Shown: piece after piece, positions 25,796 to 38,009 of the stretch
Layout: each line of letters begins with the position of its first letter
How positions within the stretch are numbered: position 1 is the first letter of the stretch
From: Stichopus chloronotus
Lineage: Eukaryota; Echinodermata; Holothuroidea; Aspidochirotida; Stichopodidae
Assembly: GCA_021234535.1 (NCBI GenBank)
Contig: CM037832.1
Location: forward strand, 2,959,359 to 3,023,358
Length of the DNA stretch: 64,000 nucleotides
Direction: 5' to 3'
The notes under the pieces: model-generated
Told to the model about the DNA's origin: nothing
The model's database searches: none
What the model saw: only the letters and a program-made list of their open reading frames with translations
Program-made: the position numbers and the translations under genes

Positions 25796-26508
25796 TCTAC
25801 ACCATTCAACGGTTTCTACGTTGCACTGTAATACCCAATCGCCAATTTCATGTGCCACCACATGTTGCAATGACATGCATCGTGCTGTGGTATCTTGTCT
25901 ACATGGAAACAAATTGCTATCTCCAGACCAACATAACATCATACATCTGGGCTGGTGTTAAACTATGGTGATCCTTCTCCTAAGACTCATCCAAATTGCT
26001 GCAGGATTCACAAAATAACCACAAGCAATCAAATTCTGACTAGCACCACAATCAGGGTTCTAGCTGGAGAATTCTGAGTAGCAGCTGCAGTGCTTTGTCA
26101 GTGTAGAGTGAATGCCACACTGGATGAAGGTATCTAAGGAGAGGGTATACCTCTCTCCTTTGGGAGTTTGTGCTTGCAAAAGGATATGCTGAGAGGACAA
26201 ATGATGCAATCTTTTTTCATTTTTTTGAGCTTAATTTGTGTAAAGAATTTGCTCACAATATCAGAGTTGGCTTGGGACTCTAGAGGACTGCCTCCTATTG
26301 CATCAAATGACCAGACAAAATTGTGGGTTGATTTATATCGCAAGATGGTGGCAAGCACGGCTAGGACCAAGACCACAGCATTTCCATAATCTAGCATCTT
26401 ACATCTCAGTCAACCTCTTGAACTTGCAAACCATTTCACCTCCGGTAATCTTCAAAGAAAAATTCTCATCACATGTTGGGAGTAGCTGTGAGTTTAAGGG
26501 CAACTTAC

Positions 26509-29500
26509 CTCCCCGTATGTGTCAAACTGTCTTCCAAATGATTTCTTCCCCGTTCCACCAAAGCCGAAACCATTCTTACAGGTGCCTACAGAATTATAAT
26601 CAAATTCGAAATTGTTGAATTTTTTTTTTATTACGTGTTATCTTATCAGCAGAAGCTTTAATGGACATTATTTGTGAACATTCTCGGTCACTGTATTCAT
26701 TTTCTTTCAACATGACGAAGGTACTGAAGGTGGCAACCAACCTACGAAATAGAAAGCCTCTTTCAAGATGGCAGAAAGGGAAAAAAAACAGTACCTCTGC
26801 TCAAAAACTTCAAGGCATAATGTTAAAGAGTAAGAGCAAAAGAAATACACAAGGGTTTCTTTTTAAGACATGGTGTCCACATTTTGTAATAACCAAAAAA
26901 CCAACTTTGAAATCATTTCTCGCCACAGTTTTAACCAGACAACAATTGTATATTCCTGATACCTTGACAATGTGGTACCAGATTAAACATGATTGGTAGA
27001 AAATGAGTCATGACTGATTGTGGAGAAAATATAGAGAGATAACATGAGCAATTTGTCATGTCAAACTTTCAATGATGCTCTGTGTTCTCAAAGACAAAGG
27101 CAGAGTTTTAACCAGACGTCAGTTGAACATTCACAATACCATGATGATGTGATACCAGATGAAAACTGAAAGGCAGAAACTGAGTCATAACTGATTGTGG
27201 AGAAAGAAAGACTGATAACATTAGCTCATGTCAAACTTTCAATGATCCTTTGTGCTCTCAAGGACAAATCCTTTGGATATATTCACAAACTCTTGTCATG
27301 TCTGCATAAAATAACCATTTTATTACACTTTATTTGAATGCTGCAGGAATTAAGGAAAATTTCTGGAAGGAACCATGATTATTTTCCAATTTGTTGCTAC
27401 TAGCCAGAATTTCCATTTGCTGTTGTGACAAAGACCTTACTTGATCAAGGCTTTGCTCTTTAAATTTCTTACAATTTTTAAGACTGCAATTTCTGAAAAG
27501 AGGTGACTAATTATCAGTAAGACTACCAGGTTAAAGATGGATTCCTAGCTAGTCACACATTCAGAATAGGTTAGGGACTGAAATGCAAGATAAGTAGTTG
27601 CAAAAAATAGCGTACATTTACTTGAAAATGCACAGTAACAAAATACGATATCTATATGTGGCTCTCTGCTGAATGGTAGTTCACTAGATCCAGCACTGGG
27701 GATAAAATTATCACCAAAAAACAAATATTCTAGTTTGGCAGCTATGTCTTTCACTTCCAAACCCTTCATAGTTTGCATGGAAATATCGATGAAGTCATGT
27801 GTTTGTGGGACTTTCCCTTTCCTCCAAACCTGTAAAACTGAGTTTTACTAAGTGTCATGTAATTTGTTTCTAAAATCAATTCTCAAATAGTGTGACGTAA
27901 CAGTCTACCTGCTACAAACTCCACACCCAAATGTGACCCACAATATTGCCTTTTATTACCTTTTTGTGCCATGTAGGTAGGACACAGTGCATGTATAATG
28001 GTTCAATAATATCTTGCCCTGGCAAGTGTTGAGATGTGGGGCTTCAGTAACGACACTGATCTCTTTGCTGGCTCAATTTGTAAGCAACATGCAGAGTTGC
28101 ACCCCATAAGTTAATTCAACTGATTCCATGCAGGCAGTGGCATGTTTAGATACAATACAAAGCAAACCATCAAGATGTTCAATTTGCATTTTTTTGAAGT
28201 TTCCCTTCAGAGTCTCCTCTTTCAATATGGGAATCTGCCGCTGGCCTTAATTTGCTTTTCACTTCATGTTTGTGAAAGACACAAATTGAGATGCCCATAG
28301 GGCAAAGCACTAAAGTTCATCCATGTCTTCACCCAACAGGACCTCCTCTCCAAACCCTCTCTTGACATATACCCCTAGTAGTTTTCCTTAATTCCACATT
28401 TACCTGCACCTCAAAATAACAACTGATTTTCAAACTGAGTCAGAGATGAATTTCATTCTACATAAATTCAAAAGGGTCCATTACCTAGATCTAAGTTAGC
28501 CTTGGCTGTGGCCCATCCGACCCTACAGAGTCCTTCGTCAGTCACGGTGGCCTCATAGTAGTACTTGCCTCTGCCCGATACCCCTTTATTTGAACGGGTC
28601 CCATGCCAGGAGTTGTGCTCCCTGCTTTGACAAAGCAGACCCTCTTTATCGATGGCTGGAAAGATCAAAGTATATGACACAATCAGAGATAATTTTCATC
28701 TTGAACGTTGTGCTTCAAAAAAAAAAAAAACATCCACATCAAACTGAAAAAGTTTCTATGATACAATCATTAAGTAACTCATATGGTAGAGAGTGACTTC
28801 AGACCTTCTTCAGTGTTAATGAAATGAATGGTGGATAAATAAAAGCACCGTATGAAGTAGATGACTTTTTATTTCACTGAGAGAATAGTTCTTTCCAAGG
28901 TATTGTAACCTGTCACTCAGCACGGAACAAATTCACCCCGGTAGAATGGCATGAGAGAGTAATATCCAATACCAAAAATCCTCAGGATAATTAGCATGAA
29001 AGTTTATGTCTAAATTTGACCAGCTTACCCATTGCTTCACCCCTGTCATACGAGTTCATTCTCCAGCACGTAGAATCTGTAAGGGAATCAATTTTAATTC
29101 CGAATTGTAATGGGAATGAAAATGTTTACGCTGTCATCCATTTTCACCTCTGTTTATCTCAAATGGCTATGTATACACTCAACAAATCTCAATGTCAAGT
29201 TTGAAACAAATGCGTCTATTGCCACTTGACACATTGTGTACACATGATGATCACATTAAAAGGCATCCTGACCTCAAATGACATGTGAAGACTGTAAATC
29301 AAGGAAAATATAGGGAGGAGAGGTCTCATAAATTTGGTCGAGGAAGTAAATGGCAGATGACTGTTGTGGGGGGAAAAATTACCCTAACAAAGGTCCTGAG
29401 TTTTAGAATTTCCAGTTGTGCTACAAATCACACTCCTCAGAATATGAATGAGTGTGGGGGCATACTATTTCAACTTCAGTATATACATATTTACACACAT

Positions 29501-32500
29501 TTCCATTATTTTAACCCTGAACAGCCTGACATCATACAGACACTCTTTTGCTGTCTGCTATTGATACAAATCATAGGTATTTTGCTTATTATCATGAGAA
29601 TGTGGCAAACATGCTTCATGGATTGCGGCAGACAGATGCAACAATTGCCTGACCCTGAAGTGTATCAATGTAATCTTTTCGTAGAGTCTACAAACTCATC
29701 ATCCGAAAGGAACACAGATTATATACTTTACTTCAACTCAAAGTTTGTGATGGATTTATTTTGTCGGCAAAGACCTTTGAATGCAAAACCAATGCCTACA
29801 GCTTAAAGCCCTACCCTTGTTAAGTCTTTCAATGAAGTGAAGCCTCCACTTGGACAGCATTTTAGCATTTATTTCATTTCAGTGTAAATGTGAAATTACA
29901 GAGAATTAAAAGCTTAATTTTGTCATGGTAGAAGTAAATGTTCAAATTCTACCCACCTTGCTCCGAAACAATACTAAGTGAAATTTTATCACCTTGGGTA
30001 ATAGTGAGGGGATTTACCTGCTTTTGGTGCCACTGACTCATTGGTTGATTTCCCCTCTGATTTTTCACGTAGGGTCTCCTGGACTATCTGAATGACTGGT
30101 AAGCAGAAAGCCTAGGAAAGTGTGTAAAGAAGCATGTGTGAATACAAAATGTATAGCTCAACCAAACTGGCGCTGCTACTCACTGTAATTATCTTTGAAC
30201 CCTATCACTAGCAGTTAGACATACAGTATGGTAGCCATGTCTTACCAATTTCCACTCGTGGTGTGCAACCAAGAAAAAAATTAAAATAGGGAATTTAAGT
30301 TGATGTTAAAATAATAAAACCCACATGTTTGATCAATGACATCTGTCACATTCCATAAATGGTCACAACATTTACAGCCATAATAAATATTCTTTCATCC
30401 ACGGTAGGCTGGACACAAACGGCAATGACCGTTCACGCAACATTTACAGCATTATTAGGCATTTTTTTTGCAGACTAGCTGGCCAAAAACGGCAATGATT
30501 TGGTCGCAATATACAATGGTATTATTAAGTATTCTTTGATCAAAGATGAGCTGGCCACAAATTGCCATGACAGGTTCAAGAGATTTACCTACCCCAGTTT
30601 TACCACTTCCAGTTTCGGCAGCCTGGTGGAAGAGACAAAAAGTACAACTTTGAAGGAAAAAAGATGGAGATGAACATACAGCAATTACCACAATCCTTTC
30701 AAAGGAAGAAAGAATTTTGTAAAAATGCTTGAAAGACTAAGTGGGCACTCACATAATTTTTGGAGTAAAGGAAATGTCAGTGTGTTCTGCCTACCAGCAT
30801 TATCTACAGAGAAGCATTACAAAAGTGTGTTCCACTGACCTAGAATGTTTCCTTGCTGTGAGTCTGTACCTTCTCAGTTACTGGGACATGTAAAGTATTT
30901 GATAGGCACGTAGCACTATTTCCAATGAACGTTGAAGGATGAATCATTCACTGTTTACATGATATGTTACAATGCTCTATCATCTAACCAAACACCACAA
31001 AGAAGCTGCCTAAATGTTTAGCCAAAGAATCATTGGTTGTTCCAAAATGGACAAGAATTGTTACTGTAATATCACTGTCAATTCAGATGTTTGTTTTTAA
31101 AGTATTGTCTACCAATTTTAGCACTGGTAGTCTTGTCTGCAGAAATGGAACTCGATGCCCCTCGTTCCAATAAGGACAGAGAAAAAGGGTGTTTACAAGG
31201 GACCAAAGTGGCATACATAGAAAATTCTTTCAATCATTGTTACACCATTCAGGCTCATAAATAAACATCCAGGAAAATTTCATTTCCTAGAAACGTTATG
31301 CATAAGATTAACGTTTCACGGTACTGCCTAAAATTGGTACCGTCAGTACCGCCACAAATGGTACCGGTACCGGTACGATACCGGTACCCAGAGAGAGAAA
31401 AACGTTTGATTTTTAACTCAAGAAAATACTCGGAAAACATCCTGAGTTAACGTATTTGTAGAGTGCTAATTACTGTACAATTGTTACAACTTATTTCATA
31501 GCATAAAATCCTGGAAACTTGTTTTGCCTTGTGAAAACATTCTCTGGAATTCGCCGACTGTGTCGGCCGATTGTATACGCTAACAACATGATTGAAATAC
31601 TACCAGGCTTATTGGACATTCAACACACACAACTGTATGTAAATTTGTACAGTAAATCTGCGGCTCGAAGCGAGCGAAGCACTGTACTATTTCAATGGGA
31701 AATTTTCAGCTGTTCGTCGCCGGCTCTGATCGAGTCGATCGAGATAAGCCCCGCCCCCAAGCTGCAACGTAGATTCTAGAATGACTGACCTTCATGAACT
31801 GAATGATATCATGTGATCAACAAGTCTTAGATCTTTTGTTGACCTTTTCCCGCGATTTTCGACAGCCAATCACAAGTTTATAATGCGAGTGGCAGGCAGG
31901 ACTTTATTTCATATTTAATTAGATGGAAGGCTAGCGCGCGAGAAAGGGTTTCATCGTTGCCGATGCATGCCTCTCCGGAATTCCCAATCCAACGTTCTCA
32001 TTTACGTGGAAGAGATTTTCAATATTAATGAGGTCAATCCAGTGATTTATTTGCGTAGCTCATACCCTCTTAACATTAAATGAATTGCGGAGAGTATAAT
32101 CGATTAATTATTAATGAAATCAATGAGATGACATGATTTTGGACCCGATGGCCTCGATCGTGACTGAAACTATTACTGCCCACGTGTATCGCTACTAATG
32201 GCATACCACTTCGGTGTATGTTCTGGCGACTTCAGACTTTGTATTGACTCAATCAGAAATAAATATTTTGAAAGAGTGAACGCCAGCAAACAATACATAT
32301 GGAACGTCACGCAAATGGAATAAGGAAGGAATAACAATTGTCTTAATAAACTGTGTATTTCAGTACCCTTCTAAAATCTAGCCAGCTTATTTTCTGTGTG
32401 AAGGAAAGACTAGACTCTCAATAAGAACAAAAATATGTGAAAACTTATAAATAGCATTACAGTTTATTCGTCACTGCCATTCTCCCGACAGTTGGCTTCA

Positions 32501-35342
32501 GCCCGACTATGTACTATTGAAAATGGAATACTGGTACATGGATGTCAGTTAATGGTTCCTTGGACTCTTATTAGTAATATTTATGGAGTGGCTCCGCCAT
32601 ATGTTACCCCGGAGTTGGCCCGTTATGTGTCCACAGTGGTACTATGGTAGGAAGGGATGGAACAGAGTGCCAACTCTTATCCCTTAAGGGCGCCATGATG
32701 TTGCTAATGGGGTTTGTGGCAATTGTGATGCAGATTCTTTATCTTGTAACTAGAACCTTTTTTTTTCTTCGTGGAGTACAGTTCTGAAAAACTAAAAACT
32801 ATATGAGTAGAGGATTTTGAAGCTGATTTAAGAATCGGCAAAACCAGAAACAATGCACAAACAAAAGCCCCCCCCCATAAAAAAATGCTTAGCGCGTCCG
32901 ATAATGTTTCATGGAGAGTTTATAGACATACTGTAGTTTCATTGATGTCTGACGTTATCTAGAATGTTGATAACAGGAGAAAAGTAAATATTCAAAGTAT
33001 TTCCAAACTCCACAAGTGTTCTTCTCTTTTCACATGAAATAATGTAAATCGTATCAATCCAATGAAGTTTCACAGATCTCTCTCAGTCATTAGAGGTCAT
33101 TTTTCCTTGAAATGGAATCCATAAATCCTATTTTACTCACCTGGTACACGTTTCGTTCGATCACACTGCTAACGAGGTGTTACTGGATGCTGTACTTACT
33201 TCCCAAGTCCCAGTACGTAACCAAATATCAGCACAGTGCACACTGTACACATATAGGCCACTTACGAAGCCATTATGTTGTAAGTTCATTTTGACGAAGC
33301 TGTAATGTATGCTTTTACCTTTTCACAGATTTTTCATATAATATTGTTGTAATACTGTTTATAATATATTCCATCATTGTTTAAAAGTTTGACTGAGAGG
33401 TTACAAATAAAACACGCAAAGTCGTTTTTCAAACTTTATTCTTTTTCAAGTTAAAACGAACATCACAAGTGTAACGTTAGGCCTAACGTTAGGCCTAACG
33501 TTAAGCTTACTTTCGCGGTACCGTTTGGTACCGTTGTCGGCGGTACTTCGGTACCTTTTAATTGGTGGTATAGTACCGGTACCGGTACAGACCGGTATTT
33601 ACGAAAGTACCGGTATACCGTGCAACGTTACATAAGATGAGTTAATACGGCAGATGCATCAACTGAATTTTTGAAAGTTTGAGCGAACAAATTATTCTCC
33701 GGTAACAAATCAATGAATTTCTATCTATGAGAAAATCTTTGATAAAAAAAAAGACCATTGTCCTTTCCTTCTTTTGAATAAACTAATATTGTATCATTCT
33801 GTGCCTACAAATGTTTATTTCGAAAATTCTCCTGTAAAATAAATGTCTTATTTGCCTTTAAAGCAGGATGTACTGTTTGAAGGGAAGCAAATAGCCTCTA
33901 CCATGTATTCTTCCTCATTCTCTTCCATTCGATACCAATGTGGAAAATAACATCTACGAGATGTTTGTCAGGAGAAATTTCATTCATTAGATTGTTAATT
34001 ACCCCAGAAAGAAGGGTGATCCACTTTTTCGGCTAAAAAGTAAGCAGAACAAGGCCCTGTTGTGAATGTGCGGCACTTCCAGGTGAAGGTCCCACAAAAA
34101 AAAAACATTGTGTCAGGAAATTAGGCTTTATTTGGACAAATAGACCACAGTGCAGTAGTTTGCACAGCTTTTCACAACTATACGAAATATAGCCAGTCTT
34201 TTGGTGCACTTTTGCCATTGCAGGAATAACAGCACATCCTGCTTTAAATATATTTTATTTTTACTTACCATGAGGACATCACCACCTCCAAGAATGAGTG
34301 GAATGGCTTCAGATTGAACATCAGTTGGTAACCTGCAAAAAAACACATGTTTTCATCACTGGTTGATTTAAGTCAGGACTTTGTTTGGGAGGGATCAAAG
34401 TGGTGGTACGGTGATTTGGGGAGGGTTTAAGAGGAAGGAGTGTCCCCCTATCCTTTGAAAAAAATTTTTTTGACAGAATGTCACAAGGTGCAATCTTGTG
34501 CAGCAAAGGCGTACAAATGTGGAGTTACTTTACTTCTAAAAAATTTTTGTTCTCCTTTGAGTGACAACTACAGACAACATTTTTTGGCCACCTTTGGGTG
34601 ACGTCATGACCCAGAATAAGACTCTCCTACATATGATCCAAGAGTGAATTTCATCACCTGCACCATAATTTTCTTAAACCTACCTCACAATTACTGTCTC
34701 TTTGCAATATATACATGGATGAAATGTTATATAGAATGGAAACAGATCGCATATTCACATTCATTTTGCCCTACAGTCTAAAAAGACTAGTCATTAAAAA
34801 GTTTTAGCTAGTTGCAGGCTGGTAGCCAAAAAATATTAACACAAAGACAAAGAAAGTTACACAGCAGAGCTGGCATACATTGGAGTTGGTTACATAGGAC
34901 AATATTATGATTGTCATCATGGCCACTAAAATAAACAGTTCCACTGTGTTTTAGAGATGATCACAATTGCAAGCACATTTTCAAGCATGTATGCTTGCCT
35001 TTGGTTACGGGAATGTGAATGGTAACAACATGGTTCTGTGCAAACTGTTCCTCGTGGTAATGTTTTGTCTTAGCATGTAGACTTTTATGTGCAGTGATGA
35101 CAATTGTCCGATAAAATTGTTGCCTGATGTAATCAAATCATTGCACAATCACTGAGTTAATAGGCTCTAAAGCACAAAGTGTGTATCGTCTAAAACCTAC
35201 TAGAAAGCACAGTGTAAGTCTGACTATTCCAAACTTACCATGTCCCCATAAAACAGTCTTAGTAACACAACTTTATTCATTACTACTTACAACCAGTCCA
35301 TATTTTCCACTGCTTCACAAATTTCAGGCATTACTCCAAATT
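26509..35342 (-). CDS. DDX1: ATP-dependent RNA helicase DDX1, N-terminal part (seven exons, partial)
   Basis: DDX1 is a DEAD-box helicase with a SPRY domain inserted after motif I; it acts in RNA processing and in the tRNA ligase complex. Exons in gene order, all with GT-AG sites and compatible phases, are 35291-35342 (EFGVMPEICEAVENMDW), 34269-34332 (LPTDVQSEAIPLILGGGDVL), 30593-30622 (AAETGSGKTG, Walker A), 30018-30111 (AFCLPVIQIVQETL), 29029-29076 (RMNSYDRGEAM), 28485-28655 (SPRY start: GLLCQSREHNSWHGTR, KYYYEATV, GLCRVGW) and 26509-26585 (NGFGFGGTGKKSFGRQFDTY). Together they give about 178 residues against about 740 in the usual protein. The first exon (a few residues, ending one base into a codon) should lie between 35343 and about 38000 but was not found. 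The second half of SPRY, the DEAD and SAT motifs and the second RecA domain were not found down to position 1. Introns hold a 2.3-kb transposon. Identity is firm; completeness is not. Confidence 0.93.
26926..27270. repeat. Tandem duplication, about 175-bp unit, two copies
   Basis: The block CAG(A)GTTTTAACCAGAC begins both units (about 26926 and 27101), and TCATGTCAAACTTTCAATGA near the end recurs (27057 and 27226). The units differ by substitutions and small gaps. They lie in the DDX1 intron between exons 28485-28655 and 26509-26585. Confidence 0.8.
31309..33630. mobile_element. Non-autonomous DNA transposon, 2.3 kb, with 8-bp target duplication
   Basis: The left end reads TAACGTTTCACGGTA; the right end is the reverse complement TACCGTGCAACGTTA. 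Both ends are flanked by a perfect 8-bp direct repeat CATAAGAT (31301-31308 and 33631-33638). Subterminal zones on both sides are packed with GGTACCGGTAC-type words (31340-31390 and 33515-33620). The right side also has a 12-bp tandem TAACGTTAGGCC, about 2.6 copies, at 33472-33505, repeating the terminal TAACGTT word. A paralogous uninterrupted target lies at 23236-23600. The interior has only short frames (the longest is 86 codons at 31519-31779), so no transposase is encoded. An 8-bp duplication and terminal plus subterminal repeats fit hAT-type elements, but the superfamily is inferred. It sits in a DDX1 intron. Confidence 0.85.
33472..33505. repeat. 12-bp palindromic tandem repeat inside the transposon
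   Basis: The unit TAACGTTAGGCC occurs twice fully and then as TAACGTTAAG. Each junction makes a GGCCTAACGTTAGGCC palindrome. Its TAACGTT core is also the first seven bases of both transposon termini, suggesting subterminal transposase-binding repeats. Confidence 0.8.
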
Positions 35343-36690
35343 CTACAAAAGAATAGAAGATGACATCTAAATAACTGCATTCAGGTCACAAGGATTCCAA
35401 ACTTTTGGGGAATGCCAACAAGAAATGGACAGATGTACAAAAAAAAAGCTCCAGAATATGAACATTGAAATTAATTTTGTCTGGGTAACTGAAAGCTGCA
35501 AACAAGATAATGAAATGTTAACATTGTCGTATAGCAAACCAAAACTTTAAATTGCGGTAAGGACATAGAGATCTCCAAAGCGAATTAAGGGAAAGCAGGA
35601 AAAAGAGAACAGAATGCATTTACACTCAGGTTTCTAAAATTTAAAAGAAGAACCATGAGTCCATCAAGCCAAATAGGAAGGTGTTTACATCATTTAGGGT
35701 ATCATACTGCAACTACTAGGCCTACATGTAGTGGTATGACTTGCAAGTCCTTAGCATCAGCTAGACTAATGAATTTGGAGGGGTGCATCAATGTGGGAGT
35801 CTTGCCAGCCTGGGGGAGGAGAAAAATTAATGCCGTTTTCAAGGGTTCTGGATGCAAAATGGTGTGAGATTTTCTACCTTTTCTTCCTGTATTTGTTCAT
35901 GAACAAGCAGGAATTTTTGTTATTTTTCAAAAATTTTTTAGGGCCAACCCCTTCCCCCATGGCTACATGCCTGCTTAACATGTGAATTGCAGAGGCCCAC
36001 ATTAAATGCTCTGGACTTTGATCTAGGGGTCATGACCCAGATTAAGTCTCTTCAACATATGATCCAAGAGTGGATTTCATCACCTGCACCATGATTTTCT
36101 CAAACCTACTTCACAATTACTGTTTCTTTGCAATATATACATGGATGAAATGTTGCTTAGAATGGAAACAGATCGCACACTCACATTCATTTCGACCTAC
36201 AGTCTAAAAAGACTAGTCATTAAAAAGTTTTAGCCAAAGTTGTTTAAAAACCAGTTGCAGGCTGGTAGCCAAAAAATACTAACACAGAGATAAAGAAAGT
36301 TACAAAGCAGAGCTGGCATACATTAGAGTTGGTTACATGGGACAATGTTATGATTGTCATCATGACCACTAAAACAAACAGTTCCACCAGTTCCAAGCAA
36401 GTGCTTAGCATCAGCCCCATAGCTAGACTAATGAATTTGGAGGGGTACATCAATGTTGGAGTCTTGTCAGCCTGGAGGAGGAGAAAATTAGTGCAGATCT
36501 GCAAAATGGTGTGAGATTTCCCACCTGTTTTTCCTGTATTTGTACTCGAACAAGCAGGAGCTTTTATTATTTTACAAAATTTTTTTTTTGCCAACCCCAA
36601 CCCACCCCCATTGCTACATGCCTGCTTAACATGTGAATTGCAGAGGCCCACATTACATGCTCTGGACTTTGATCTAGGGCCTAGCCTTAT
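34590..36690. repeat. Segmental duplication between DDX1 and CTDP1 (blocks A, B, A', B')
   Basis: Block A (about 34596-34942) is repeated as A' (about 36024-36385): both contain CCAAGAGTG-ATTTCATCACC, TTTGCAATATATACATGGATG and AGACTAGTCATTAAAAAGTT. Block B (about 35749-36023) is repeated as B' (about 36399-36685): both contain AGACTAATGAATTTGGAGGG, CTACATGCCTGCTTAACATG and GCTCTGGACTTTGATCTAGG. A' follows B directly and B' follows A', giving an A...B-A'-B' order. Small frames in it are paired by duplication rather than selection. Part of it lies in the DDX1 intron between exons 35291-35342 and 34269-34332. Confidence 0.85.
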
Positions 36691-38009
36691 TCAGAATTCT
36701 CACCATTTTGGAGCATCATTCGACTCGAATGTTAAAAACAGCCACAATTTCCATCAAAATCCATCACAGATGGACAATTTTACAGACAAATTAGTATCTC
36801 ACAGCTGCATCATGAAGAAACATTGGCAAAGTATGCAAATTTGTGATGTCAAGAGATGGACTCCTATGGTATGTCTTACATAAATCCTTTGTTTACTTAA
36901 CCTTTATTTCAAAAACATATATGAGTCTTATATACTCAGAGGGTTCACTTTAGAAGCGTATACATTTTTTCTTTTTCAAATACTGATATTACTTATCAAT
37001 GTGAAACTCAGTAGTTAAGAGGCAATATATATAGGCTTAACAAGAGAAATACTAACACTGTACCACACTCTATTTTGCATTAGCTACAGTACAGTACGTG
37101 TGTATGCTTAGATTATGCTCAACATAGCTTTTGACCTGATTTGAACCCACAAAACCAGTTTAGGTAAATGTGACAATTACCTCATTGCAAACACTTAAAA
37201 CAACAAACTTAGTACTTGACATGATGATTGATAGCAATTAACTTTGACCTACCTACCGAGAGCACAATTAAGTCATCATGTTGACTAGCCTCTAATTAGA
37301 GTAGAGTACTTTGCAAACCCTCTTCGCCGAGCCAACATATGAGTAGTCTGTTTCATATGAAAGTGACTGGAGTACGAAATCAAATCTCTGTATGCCCTAC
37401 AGTAGGTCTTGGCCACATTCTCGGCCATGACTGTTCCCACAATACATGCCGATGACACATTGACAAGCATAAAATAACTTTAATACAACTTAGGCCCTCA
37501 GTTAGGGACAAGCAGTACAACTAAGTTACAATTACAAATGAGACAAATTGGTTTTGCATGGTCTCGAACCATGGGACTACTTTTAAAATTTTACTTTACC
37601 TGCAAAAGCTGTCATTTTGCTATACTTGGGCTAGTTCAGGTTTGCTTGGTAAGTTGAAAACTGTCCCAACAGTGCAGTGCCCAACAGGTCAACAAACTGA
37701 AGAATTAAGCCCTATAGCGTACGCGCACGTACGTACCTATACCTGGTTCGGAATATGTATAATCTGATGCAGTTGCCAAATCCGTATGTTCTGTACACAT
37801 GTGTCTGAGACAGTTGCCAGTTAAAAATAATACATGCAGTGATTAATAATGAAAGAGATAAAATTTTAATAAAACAGCAATAAATTCCAAATTCTAAAAT
37901 TTTGGTATTTATAAATATTTTACATATTTTATGTAGAATTTGGGGCACAATGTCTCAATCTTGCGGATACTAATTAACTCATTTTTTGAAATAGTAAACC
38001 AATTTCAAA
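35343..38009. promoter_or_regulatory. Head-to-head intergenic region between DDX1 and CTDP1
   Basis: The upstream-most recognised DDX1 exon (minus strand) ends at 35342 and the CTDP1 start codon is at 38010. The first DDX1 exon must lie in this interval, so the true spacing is shorter. Much of the interval is the A/B segmental duplication. A CpG-rich patch near 37705-37745 is a plausible promoter element. No TATA box was assigned. Confidence 0.45.

Noticed and set aside
26134..26397. Minus-strand frame with FDAIGG that loosely resembles the next SPRY block of DDX1.
   Set aside because: The following residues do not fit the expected LD-KGxxKFSKNG pattern and no matching acceptor with phase 0 was found.
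27545..27835. Minus-strand stretch that in one frame reads FGGKGKSHKHM, similar to the DDX1 SPRY segment.
   Set aside because: It cannot join the preceding exon in phase from its acceptor. A much better exon with correct phase and both splice sites (NGFGFGGTGKKSFGRQF) lies at 26509-26585.
29285..29806. 173-codon plus-strand frame with one hydrophobic segment, antisense within a DDX1 intron.
   Set aside because: No recognisable domain. A single frame of this size is plausible by chance in 64 kb of sequence, and no splice or promoter evidence supports it.
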